64,000 nucleotides of DNA, taken from Dactylosporangium siamense (GTDB lineage: Bacteria > Actinomycetota > Actinomycetes > Mycobacteriales > Micromonosporaceae). Location of the stretch: positions 62,001-126,000 of the forward strand of contig NZ_BONQ01000052.1 of assembly GCF_016862795.1 (NCBI RefSeq), written 5' to 3'. The translations under genes were made by a program, and so were the position numbers. Of this stretch, positions 10,201 to 17,742 are shown one piece after another (position 1 is the first letter of the stretch; each line of letters begins with the position of its first letter). The notes beneath the pieces were generated by a model. That model saw only the letters and a list, made by a program, of their open reading frames with translations. It did not search any database and was not told where the DNA came from.

Positions 10201-10560
10201 GTCGAACGGCGCCGCGACGAGCGCGGCGACCTCCGCCGGGTCGCCCGGCCGGACGGCGAGGGTGACCGGGTCGGTCGCGGGCACCAGGGCCGGCAGATCG
10301 TCGTCGACCGCGCCGCCGAGGACGGGGTGCCGGGCCACGACGGCGGTGACCGCGTCCCGGAGCCGGTCGACGTCGAGGGCGCCGGCGAACCGGATCGTCA
10401 CCGCCAGGTGATAGCCGGCCCCGGCCGGCCGGGTCCGCTCGGTGATCCACACCCCGTGCTGGGCGGGGGTGAGGTGGTCCGCGGTGGTCTGGGCGGGGGT
10501 GAGGTGGTCTGCGGCGTGCTGGGCGGGGGTGAGGTGGTCCGCGGTGGTCTGGGTCGTCAC
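7294..10560 (-). CDS. NRPS module C-A-T, predicted glycine
   Basis: 1088 residues. Condensation domain: VVHHLVFDGTSKQ (HHxxxDG, about residue 146). Adenylation domain: [17 protein letters not shown] (A3), NAYGPTETT (A5), YGTGDRVR (A7), VDNQVKLRGHRIEPGEIE (A8), LTPNGKLDR (A10). Carrier: [14 protein letters not shown]. Aligning by eye to the GrsA pocket gives D-I-V-Q-V-G-A-V-W-K, close to the published glycine code DILQLGLIWK. Two oddities exist: the N-terminus is a threefold repeat of ADHLTPAQ-type units, and the condensation domain has an insertion of roughly 70-90 residues between C3 and the AYWTERW segment, part repeat and part AT-richer DNA. The GTG start overlaps the upstream ligase stop (GTGA). 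It has no epimerase or thioesterase. Confidence 0.92.
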   Translation of the reverse strand: MTTQTTADHLTPAQHAADHLTPAQTTADHLTPAQHGVWITERTRPAGAGYHLAVTIRFAGALDVDRLRDAVTAVVARHPVLGGAVDDDLPALVPATDPVTLAVRPGDPAEVAALVAAPFDLRHGPLARFTLLHTGPGEHLLCVVVHHLVFDGTSKQVLIADLAAAYNGTALSTTDGAPAQPADRAHRKITFSDVLVSGKQGGDTTSVLFPVDMTPVPLPVEMPAAVDVLAAVDVLAAVDGSAAVDGSAAAVDGLAAVVDVPAAAAYWTERWREPAAPQLPGLRHTPPGTTAVAVPFTIGTAALAEAAAAVGVTHFEFLLTAWHALLRRYGNDTVTTALELSTGDRAAPRIGLHVNELPVSTAPAPSQPFAAFARALRVQLREVYAHRAVPLSHAVRLTPRASLAPLTVSYRRRADPPGFTGVDSTVDWLVFSGAVRGTANLQLVEGPSVVEGSLQLVAGSFAAEQVCAQFQALLAAAVAAPDTAIGDLVLSGPATGAVVGLSGPVTGAVVGPGPRDTVVDRFLAQVAVRPDAVAVRCGEREVSYGQLGAAAAGLGARLRAQGIGPGSLVGIALPRAAELLVAVLGVLETGAAYLPLDPSYPAERIAFIRDDAGAALVLGPQDVSLEAGATWRGETEVDGGDATPDEAPSPDDVAYVIYTSGSTGRPKGVAVPHGALTNLLDSMREHLGSGAGDTWLGLTSLSFDISTVELLLPLTVGAALVLVPPDGHRDAAGQLRLIDRHGVTHVQATPSGWRLLLEAGLARSSLVAVTGGEALPADLAAALRPLVRRLVNAYGPTETTVWSALADIEAGAQVTIGGPVANTTLHVLDEALRPVPDGIAGELWIGGLGVAHGYRGRSGLTADRFRPDPFGAPGARLYGTGDRVRRGPDGLEFLGRVDNQVKLRGHRIEPGEIEARLTTHPTVTQAAVTLADPHGPRARLVAYVVPAGPVDAGGLRAHVAEVLPGYMVPAEVVVLERFPLTPNGKLDRAALPAPTEERPADVRAPDAGTGDQTTDTDTVTAIWQEVLRIDDIGTDEDLFDLGGHSLTITQIAVRIRKRLGVDVPLDVFFDTPTIDGVVAAIADLREAR
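9781..9895 (-). repeat. In-frame 18-bp tandem repeat inside NRPS condensation domain
   Basis: About six imperfect copies of an 18-base unit (top strand CACATCGACCGCCGCCAG and variants) encode an AAVDVL/AAVDGS-type hexapeptide in the extra segment of the condensation domain. The unit is a multiple of three, so copy-number change keeps the frame. Confidence 0.9.
10457..10546 (-). repeat. 30-bp tandem repeat at NRPS N-terminus
   Basis: Three near-identical 30-base units encode a ten-residue unit of the form ADHLTPAQ plus two residues. The last copy merges with the normal condensation-domain start (LTPAQHGVWITE). The extra copies extend the N-terminus of the Gly module by about 20 residues. Confidence 0.92.
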
Positions 10561-12044
10561 GGGGTCGCCCTGTCGTCGTCGAGGAGCTGGCGCAGCTCAC
10601 GCTTGAGGATCTTGCCGTTGTCGTTGCGGGGCAGCCGGTCCAGGAACAGCAGCCGGCCGGGGAGTTCGTGCCCGGCGAGCCGTTCGAGCAGGAACGTGCG
10701 CAGCTGCGGCGCGGTGAGGGGGCCGTCGGTGACGACGGCGGCGGCGACGGCGGCGCCGAGGACCGGGTGCGGCACCCCGAACGCGGCGGCCTCGCGGACC
10801 AGGGGGTGCTCGTGCAGGGCGTGCTCGACCTGCAGGGTCGACACCTTGTGCGCGCCGGACTTGACCACGTCGCTGTCGCGGTCGACGAGGTACAGGTAGC
10901 CGTCGGCGTCGAGGCGGCCGACGTCGCCCATCCGGACCCACCGGCCGTGGAAGACCTCGGCGGACGCGTCGCCGTCGCGGTAGTAGGACCGGGCCGCCGT
11001 CGGGGACCGCAGCCACACGTCGCCGACCTCGCCGGCCGGCAGCGGCTGCCGGTCCGGGCCGGCGATCATCAGGTCGGCGGCGACGGTCGGGCGGCCCAGC
11101 GCGGCCGGTCGTTCGGGGTCGAACACCATGGCCGTCTGCGCCGGTGCCGCCTCGGTCGAGGTGTAGTAGTTGACGATCGTCGCGGCCGGGTACGCGGCGG
11201 CGAGCTGCGCCGCGACCGCCGGTGGCAGCGCGGCGGCGGTGGAGCCGATGAGCCGCACGCCGGACAGGTCGTGGGTGGTGTGGACGCCCGCGTGCAGCAG
11301 TTCGATCGCCATGGCCGGGACGAGGAAGACGGTGCCGACGGCGTGCCGGGCGATGAGTTTCGCGAAGCGGCCGGGGGTGAACGTGCCGGCGGTGAGCGCG
11401 GCGGCGCGGGCATTGAGCGCGTTGACGAGCATCGTCTGCCCGGCGTTGCTGCCGACCGGGAACGCGTGCAGGAAGTGCCCGGAGTGGGCGAGGGGCCGGC
11501 GGCGCGGGTCGAGGGTGCAGCCGTGGGCGAGGTTGGCGTGGGTGGCGCCGACGCCCTTGGGGACGCCGGTGGTGCCGGACGTGTAGAGGATCTGCGCGAG
11601 GTCGCGGGGGCCCGGAGGCTCAGGCAGCGTGCCACCGGAAAGGTCGGCCAGGGTCATGCACCGGACACCGTCGAGGCCCGAACGGCCCAGCACCACTGTC
11701 GCGCCGCTGTGGGTGAGCACGTGGCGGACCTCGGCCGGGGCGAGCCGGTCCGACACCGGCACCGCGACCAGCCCGGCCCGCAGCACGCCGGCGAACGCGA
11801 CGGCGTAGTCGTTCCAGCCCGCGGCGCCGTAGTGCAGCGCGACCCGGTCACCGGCGGCCAGGCCCAGGCCGCGCAGCCCCGCCGCGACCGCCACCGCCCG
11901 GGCCTGCCAGGCGCCGAACGTGATCTGCTCGTCGCCGGCGACGAGCGCCACCCGGTCCGGCTCCGTCAAGGCCCGGTGCGCGAGAAGCTCCGGCAGCGTC
12001 GCCGGCACGGCCGGCGCCCGGGCTGGACGGGCGATGGTGCTCAT
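10557..12044 (-). CDS. Free-standing class I adenylate-forming ligase (ANL family)
   Basis: 495 residues with the AMP-binding core ILYTSGTTGVPKGVGATHAN, the acyl-ligase motif VNYYTSTEAAP, GDVGRLDADGYLYLVDRDSDVVKSGAHKVS (hinge region) and the C-terminal lysine in RNDNGKILKRELRQ. It lacks carrier and condensation domains. It resembles acyl-CoA or acyl-ACP ligases more than an amino-acid A domain, so it likely activates a carboxylic acid and loads it on the free carrier protein (6861-7109) to provide an N-acyl group. The ATG at 12044 overlaps the previous stop (ATGA). The acid activated cannot be read from the sequence. Confidence 0.85.
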   Translation of the reverse strand: MSTIARPARAPAVPATLPELLAHRALTEPDRVALVAGDEQITFGAWQARAVAVAAGLRGLGLAAGDRVALHYGAAGWNDYAVAFAGVLRAGLVAVPVSDRLAPAEVRHVLTHSGATVVLGRSGLDGVRCMTLADLSGGTLPEPPGPRDLAQILYTSGTTGVPKGVGATHANLAHGCTLDPRRRPLAHSGHFLHAFPVGSNAGQTMLVNALNARAAALTAGTFTPGRFAKLIARHAVGTVFLVPAMAIELLHAGVHTTHDLSGVRLIGSTAAALPPAVAAQLAAAYPAATIVNYYTSTEAAPAQTAMVFDPERPAALGRPTVAADLMIAGPDRQPLPAGEVGDVWLRSPTAARSYYRDGDASAEVFHGRWVRMGDVGRLDADGYLYLVDRDSDVVKSGAHKVSTLQVEHALHEHPLVREAAAFGVPHPVLGAAVAAAVVTDGPLTAPQLRTFLLERLAGHELPGRLLFLDRLPRNDNGKILKRELRQLLDDDRATP

Positions 12045-15000
12045 CGGACCAGCTCCGGTGACAGGTCGCCGCCCGGTGCGACGGGCGACCGGTCTCCGCC
12101 CGACGCGACAGGCGACCGGTCTCCGCCCGACGCGACAGGCGACCGGTCGTCGTCGGACGCGACCGGCGACCGGTCGTCGTCGGACGGGACGGGCGACCGG
12201 TTGTCGTCGGACGGGACGCGGCGGCGCAGCTCCTGGATACCGACGAGGTCGTCGGGCAGCGCGTCGGGCACGTCCAGGTCGAAGCGACGCAGCACCGGGA
12301 TCCGCAGCCCGACCGCCACCAGCACCATCATGGCGAGGCCGAACAGGACGTACATGAACGCGATCCCGCGCCCCGGCCCGGTGCCGATGACCGCGCCGAC
12401 GGTCCCGGCCAGCGGGCCGCCGCGGGCGAGGAGCGGTTCGAAGAGCTTCGTGCCGAGCGGCGCGACGATGCCGTGCCCGATCGGCAGCGTCGACCAGGCG
12501 ACCATGGTGTTCAGGGCGAAGACCCGGCCGTGGTACCGCTGCGGCACCTTCACCTGCACGATCGTGGTGTACACGCCGTTGACCAGCGACAGGGCCGCGG
12601 ACAGGCCGAAGGCGCACGCCCCGACGACCCAGACGCCGGGGTGGGTGCCGCCGAGGACCGCGGCGACGCCGAGCAGCGCGGCGAGGCCCAGCATGCCGCG
12701 CAGCCGCTGCCGGCGCGGGCCGCCCCAGAAGCCCATCGCGATGCCGCCGACGATGACCCCGGCCCCGCCGCACATGGCGACCCGGGCGGCGTCATCCAGC
12801 GAAGCGAACGACAGCACCAGCGGCGTCATGAGCAGGAACAGCGGTGCGAGGAACACGTTGAGGCCGGCGAACCACAGCAGCATGGCCCGGAACCCGCGGT
12901 GGTGCCACGAGTAGGCGAAGCCGTGCCGGATCTCGGCGAGCAGGGTCTCGCGGCGCCGCCACGGCAGGGTCCGCGGGAACTTGACGACGGCGAGCACGGT
13001 GATCGCGACGGTGTAGCTGAGCACGTCGAGGATGAGGATCCCGCGCAGGCCGATGCCGGCCATGAGCCCGACCGCGATCAGCGGCACCACGAACGCGCTG
13101 ACCCCGCCGGCGAGCTGGACGATGCCGTTGGCGTGGCCGAGGTACTGCTTGGGCACCAGCTGTGGCACCGCGGAGGCGTACGCGAGGCGCTGGAACGTCA
13201 ACGCGACCGACAGCGCGGCGAGCAGCGGGTAGATGTGCCAGGGCACGAGCACGCCGCTGACCAGCAGGGCGAGCAGCGCGGCCTGGGTGGCGCCGGCGGC
13301 GACGTCACCGGCGAGCATCACCTTGCGCCGGTCGAACCGGTCGACGATCGCGCCGGCGACGGGCCCGGCGAGGATGCCGGGGAGCATGCCGATGACGGCG
13401 TAGAGGGCATACCTGGCAACGGATCCGGTCTCCAGGTAGATCCAGATCGGCAGGGCGAACTCGGTGAGCGCGGAGCCGGTGATGGACACGAGCTGGCTGA
13501 GCGCCACGATGAGGAAGCGCGCCATGCCGGGCTGCGCGACCGGTTTCGCCTCGGCCGCGTCCGCCGGGGCGGGTGCGGCGGCGGCGGTGCCGTGCAGCCA
13601 CCACGACGTCTCCCCCGCTTTCGACGGAAGGACCTCTGAAGGTTCGGGGCCGCCGGCGGCGAGGGTCGGGTGGGCCCGGCTGACGATCTGCGCGAGCTCC
13701 TTCGCCCGGTACTTGAGGAAGAAGTGCCCGGCCTCGTCGAGCAGCACGAGGGCGACCCGGTCGGAGACCAGCAGCCACTCCCGGTAGCGCTCCTGGTAGA
13801 AGTCGGCGGCCGGGTCGCGGGTGCCCATGACCGAGACGATCGGGGCGCGCAGGCGCGCCGCCTGATGACCGGAGCCGCCGTCGAGGGTGGCGGTGAAGTA
13901 CTCCTCGGCGGCCACGGAGTCGCGGCGCATGTTGCCGATGATGAACTGTTTCTGGGTCTCGTCGAGGTCGGCGACGTCGGCGCCCATCGACGTGAGCCAG
14001 TTCTCGTAGACGCGGTTGCCGAGCAGCGGTTCGAGGGCCGCGAACCGGCTCAGGGCGGACAGGACCCGGCTGCGTGGGCGGGCGAACGGGAACTGGGCAC
14101 CGATGTAGACCGCTTCCAGGTCCCGGCCGGCGTGCTCGAGGCGGCGGGCGACGGCGACGATGAGGGCGCTGCCGACGCCGCAGTGCCCGTAGAGGGCGAC
14201 GGGCCCGCTGACGCGTTCCTGGATCTCGGCGGCGACCCGGTCGGCGAGCTCCTCGAAGGGCAGCCGCTGCTCGGTGAGGCCGACGTCATGGCCCGGGATC
14301 GCGACCGACCACAGGGCGTGCCCGGCCGGGAGCGCGCCCGCGAGGGGCTGGTAGACCACGGCGCTGCCACCGCCGTACGGGACGCAGACCAGCGACAACT
14401 CGGGGGTCTGCACAGATGACGTCAGCCGGTGCAGGAGCCGCCGCGGCCCGCGGTCCTCCTCGGAGGCGGACGCGAACGCGGCCAGCTCCCGGATCGTCTT
14501 GAGGGTGAACACGTCCATGACGCTGACCGGCTGCCCGATGCCGTCGAGCTGCTTGCGGGCGCGGGCCACGACCTGGGTCGCGAGCAGCGAGTGCCCGCCG
14601 AGGTCGAAGAAGTCGTCGTCGATGCCGACGGACGGCAGGCCGAGGACGTCGGCCCAGATCGCGGCGAAGATCAGCTCGGCCGGGGTGGTCGGCGGGGCCG
14701 CGTCGGCGCCGGCGGCCACGGCCACGGGCGCCGGCAGGGCCCGCCGGTCGAGCTTGCCGCTGGGGCCGAGCGGAAGCCGTTCCAGGCCGACGAACGCGGT
14801 CGGCACCATGTAGTCCGGGAGGACCTTCTTCAACGCCGCCTTGAGGGGCGTCGCGTCACAAGACACCGAGCCGACCAGGTACGCGACGAGGCGTTTGTCG
14901 CCGGGCCGGTCCTCGCGGACGGTGACGGCGGCCTCGGTGACGCCGGGCTGGGCGCGCAGCGCCGCCTCGATCTCGCCGAGCTCGATCCGCAGGCCGCGCA

Positions 15001-17662
15001 GCTTCACCTGGTGGTCGATGCGGCCGAGGAACTCGATCGTGCCGTCGGCGCGCCAGCGGGTGAGGTCGCCGGTGCGGTACAGCCGCCCGCCGGGCGGGCC
15101 GAACGGGTCGGGGACGAACCGGGTCGCGGTGAGCCCGGGCCGGTCGTGGTAGCCGAGGGCCAGCCCGACGCCGCCGATGTGCAGCTCGCCGGGCACGCCC
15201 GGGGGCACCGGCTGGCCGGCGGGGTCCAGCACGTAGAGCCGGATGTTCTGGATGGGCGCCCCGATGGGCACCGTGTCCGACGCGGCCGCGCACTCCCAGG
15301 CGGACACGTCGACGGCCGCCTCGGTCGGGCCGTACAGGTTCCACAGCGCCGTCGCGGGCAACGCAAGAGCGAACGCGCGGGCGGCGTCCGGCGGCAGCTC
15401 CTCGCCGCTGCAGACGACCCGGCGCAGGCTGGTGCACGCGGCGACGCCGTCCTCGGCGAGGAACATGGCGAGCATCGACGGCACGAAGTGCGTGGTGGTG
15501 ACGCCCTCGCGCACGATCAGGTCCCGCAGGTACGCGGCGTCCTTGTGCCCACCCGGCTTGGCCAGGACCAGCCGGGCGCCGGTGATGAGCGGCCAGAAGA
15601 ACTCCCACACGGACACGTCGAAGCTCGCCGGGGTCTTCTGCAGGACCACGTCGGTGCCGTCGAGGCGATACGTGCGCTGCATCCAGTCGAGCCGGTTGAC
15701 GATGCCCCGGTGCGTGTTGGGCACGCCCTTCGGCTTTCCCGTCGAACCGGACGTGTAGATCATGTACGCGACGTCGCCGGCCTGCGGCGCGTCGGGGACG
15801 GGCGGCAGCTTGCGGGCGAAGGCCGACGGGTCGTCGAGGAAGATGACCGTGGCCGTGGTGTCCGGCACCGGCAGCCGCGACTGGGTCAGCAGGACCGGCG
15901 CGTCGGCGTCGGCGAGCATGAACGCGAGCCGGTCCGCGGGGTAGTCCGGGTCGAGGGGCACGTAGGCGGCGCCGGACTTCAGCACGCCGAGGAGCCCGAC
16001 GACGAGGTCGGTGGAGCGTTCGGCGCTGACGGCGACGAGCCCGCCGGGCCCGGCACCCTCGGCCCGCAGCCGGCGGGCGACGCGGTCGGCGGCGGCGTCG
16101 AGCTCGCGGTAGGTCAGGCGGCGGTCCTGGAACTGCACGGCGACGGCGTCCGGGGTACGGGAGGCCTGCGCGGCGATGAGCCCGGGCAGCGTCGCCGTGT
16201 CCGGGAAGTCGGCGGCGGTGTCGTTCCAGCCGTGCAGGACCCGCTCCCGGTCGGCCGGCTCGAGGAGGTCCACTGTGGACACCGGGCGGTCGGGGTTCGC
16301 GACGACGGAGCGCAGGAACTGGTCCAGGTGCCGGCCGAGGCGGGCGATGGTCGCCTCGTCGAACAGGTCGACGTTGTAGTTGAAGGCGCCGCGCAGCCCG
16401 CTCGGGTCCTCCATGACGAACAGTTCGAGGTCGAAGCGGGTGCCGGTGGCCCGCAGGCCGAACGGTGTGACGTCGAGCGGCCCGGTGGGTGGCCCGGCGG
16501 CGGCGTAGTTCTGCACCGCGAGGACGGCCTGGAACACCGGGGAGCGGCTCACGTCGCGGGGCACGTTGAGCTCGGACACCAGCTGCGCGAACGGCAGCTC
16601 CTGGTGCGCGTACGCGGACAGGCACGTCTCGCGGGTGCGCTCGACGAGCTCGGCGAACGTCGGGTCCCCGTCGAGGCGGGCCCGCATGGCGAGGACGTTG
16701 ACGAACATGCCGATGAGCCGTTCCAGCTCCGGCTCGGGCCGCCCGGCGATGGGTGAGCCGACGGCGAAGTCCAGCTGGCCGCTGTGCCTCGACAGCACGA
16801 CCTGGAACGCGGCGAGGAGCACCATGTAGACGGTGGCGCCGCGCGCCCGGCCCAGGGCGGTGAGCCCGTCGAGCAGGTCCCGGTCGATGTCGAAGCCGTA
16901 GCCGGCGCCGGCGAACGTCTGCTGCCGGGGGCGGGGCCGGTCGGTGGGCAGGGCGAGGGGTTCGACGCCGGCGAGTTCGGTGCGCCAGTGCTCGACCTCG
17001 CGGGCCATCGCCGCCCCGGTGAGCCGTTCGCGCTGCCAGGCGGCGAAGTCGCCGTACTGCACCGGCAGCGGCGGGACCGGCGACGGGACCCCGGCGGCGT
17101 GGGCGTCGTAGCCGGCCAGGACCTCGCCGACGAGGACCTCGCTGGACCAGCCGTCGCTGATGCTGTGGTGCGTGACGAGCAGCAGCACGTGGTCGTCCGC
17201 GGCGAGGCGGACCAGCAGCGCGTGCAGCAGCGGGCCGTGCACCAGGTCGAAGAGCCGCCCGACGGCCTCGTCCACGATCCTGACGGCGGCCTCGTCGTCC
17301 AGGGCGTCGACGAGGGTGAGGCTGACGGGGCCCGGTTCGGCGAGGTCGAGGACGGGCCGGCCGTCGTCGGTGACCGGGTAGCGGGTCCGCAGCGACTCGT
17401 GCCGGGCCACGACGTCGTCCAGGGACCGGGTCAGCGCGGCCTGGTCGAGGTCGCCGCGCAGCCGGCGGGCGACCGGGATGTGGTAGGCGGCGGTCCCGGG
17501 CGCGAACTGCTCCATGAACCAGAGTCGTTCCTGCGCGAACGACAGCGGCGGGGTGGTGCCGGCCGGCCGGACCGGGATGGTGGCCGTGGCCGCCGCCGGC
17601 CGGTTGCGTAAGCGGGCCGTGAGCAGCGCCCGTTTCGTCGCGGACAGGTCGTCTACGGTCAT
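12041..17662 (-). CDS. NRPS C-A(Ser)-T-thioesterase fused to an MFS exporter
   Basis: 1873 residues in one frame. C domain: LSFAQERLWFMEQF and THHSISDGWSSE (about 166). A domain: [14 protein letters not shown] (about 631), NLYGPTEAAVDVS, YRTGDLTRW, LGPSGKLDRRAL. T domain: [11 protein letters not shown] (about 1022). Thioesterase (about 1110-1340): LYGHCGVGSAL, GTRDPAAD and DEAGHFF. MFS transporter (about 1380-1795): FLIVALSQLVSITGSALTEF and VDRFDRRKVML. By eye the pocket reads D-V-W-H-V-S-L-V-D-K, the serine code family (DVWHLSLIDK). The thioesterase has Cys where most have the nucleophilic Ser, with Asp and His retained. The C-terminus is a sixfold repeat of SGGDRSPVA-type units. It probably finishes, releases and exports the peptide from one chain. 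NRPS/MFS fusions exist in databases; the combination with a Cys thioesterase next to a Ser module is notable. Confidence 0.93.
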   Translation of the reverse strand: MTVDDLSATKRALLTARLRNRPAAATATIPVRPAGTTPPLSFAQERLWFMEQFAPGTAAYHIPVARRLRGDLDQAALTRSLDDVVARHESLRTRYPVTDDGRPVLDLAEPGPVSLTLVDALDDEAAVRIVDEAVGRLFDLVHGPLLHALLVRLAADDHVLLLVTHHSISDGWSSEVLVGEVLAGYDAHAAGVPSPVPPLPVQYGDFAAWQRERLTGAAMAREVEHWRTELAGVEPLALPTDRPRPRQQTFAGAGYGFDIDRDLLDGLTALGRARGATVYMVLLAAFQVVLSRHSGQLDFAVGSPIAGRPEPELERLIGMFVNVLAMRARLDGDPTFAELVERTRETCLSAYAHQELPFAQLVSELNVPRDVSRSPVFQAVLAVQNYAAAGPPTGPLDVTPFGLRATGTRFDLELFVMEDPSGLRGAFNYNVDLFDEATIARLGRHLDQFLRSVVANPDRPVSTVDLLEPADRERVLHGWNDTAADFPDTATLPGLIAAQASRTPDAVAVQFQDRRLTYRELDAAADRVARRLRAEGAGPGGLVAVSAERSTDLVVGLLGVLKSGAAYVPLDPDYPADRLAFMLADADAPVLLTQSRLPVPDTTATVIFLDDPSAFARKLPPVPDAPQAGDVAYMIYTSGSTGKPKGVPNTHRGIVNRLDWMQRTYRLDGTDVVLQKTPASFDVSVWEFFWPLITGARLVLAKPGGHKDAAYLRDLIVREGVTTTHFVPSMLAMFLAEDGVAACTSLRRVVCSGEELPPDAARAFALALPATALWNLYGPTEAAVDVSAWECAAASDTVPIGAPIQNIRLYVLDPAGQPVPPGVPGELHIGGVGLALGYHDRPGLTATRFVPDPFGPPGGRLYRTGDLTRWRADGTIEFLGRIDHQVKLRGLRIELGEIEAALRAQPGVTEAAVTVREDRPGDKRLVAYLVGSVSCDATPLKAALKKVLPDYMVPTAFVGLERLPLGPSGKLDRRALPAPVAVAAGADAAPPTTPAELIFAAIWADVLGLPSVGIDDDFFDLGGHSLLATQVVARARKQLDGIGQPVSVMDVFTLKTIRELAAFASASEEDRGPRRLLHRLTSSVQTPELSLVCVPYGGGSAVVYQPLAGALPAGHALWSVAIPGHDVGLTEQRLPFEELADRVAAEIQERVSGPVALYGHCGVGSALIVAVARRLEHAGRDLEAVYIGAQFPFARPRSRVLSALSRFAALEPLLGNRVYENWLTSMGADVADLDETQKQFIIGNMRRDSVAAEEYFTATLDGGSGHQAARLRAPIVSVMGTRDPAADFYQERYREWLLVSDRVALVLLDEAGHFFLKYRAKELAQIVSRAHPTLAAGGPEPSEVLPSKAGETSWWLHGTAAAAPAPADAAEAKPVAQPGMARFLIVALSQLVSITGSALTEFALPIWIYLETGSVARYALYAVIGMLPGILAGPVAGAIVDRFDRRKVMLAGDVAAGATQAALLALLVSGVLVPWHIYPLLAALSVALTFQRLAYASAVPQLVPKQYLGHANGIVQLAGGVSAFVVPLIAVGLMAGIGLRGILILDVLSYTVAITVLAVVKFPRTLPWRRRETLLAEIRHGFAYSWHHRGFRAMLLWFAGLNVFLAPLFLLMTPLVLSFASLDDAARVAMCGGAGVIVGGIAMGFWGGPRRQRLRGMLGLAALLGVAAVLGGTHPGVWVVGACAFGLSAALSLVNGVYTTIVQVKVPQRYHGRVFALNTMVAWSTLPIGHGIVAPLGTKLFEPLLARGGPLAGTVGAVIGTGPGRGIAFMYVLFGLAMMVLVAVGLRIPVLRRFDLDVPDALPDDLVGIQELRRRVPSDDNRSPVPSDDDRSPVASDDDRSPVASGGDRSPVASGGDRSPVAPGGDLSPELVR
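12065..12217 (-). repeat. 27-bp tandem repeat at C-terminus of NRPS-TE-MFS
   Basis: About six copies of a 27-base unit encode the hydrophilic nonapeptide (A/P)S(G/D)(G/D)(D/N)RSPV, forming a cytoplasmic tail after the last transmembrane helix. Copies differ by a few bases and group in pairs, which suggests stepwise duplication. Confidence 0.93.
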
Positions 17663-17708
17663 GCGTCCTCACTTCGTTCCGGGCGCCTGACCCATTGCCG
17701 TCCTCCTG

Positions 17709-17742
17709 ATGACCGGCCCGAGACGCTCCGCTGGCCGGTCAT
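17709..17742 (-). promoter_or_regulatory. Intercistronic hairpin at the NRPS stop codon
   Basis: ATGACCGGCC and GGCCGGTCAT form a perfect 10-bp stem with a 14-base loop. The stem includes the TGA stop of the first NRPS gene and lies in the only non-overlapping junction (76 bases) of the operon. It could attenuate read-through, protect processed mRNA or act as a weak terminator. Confidence 0.6.
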
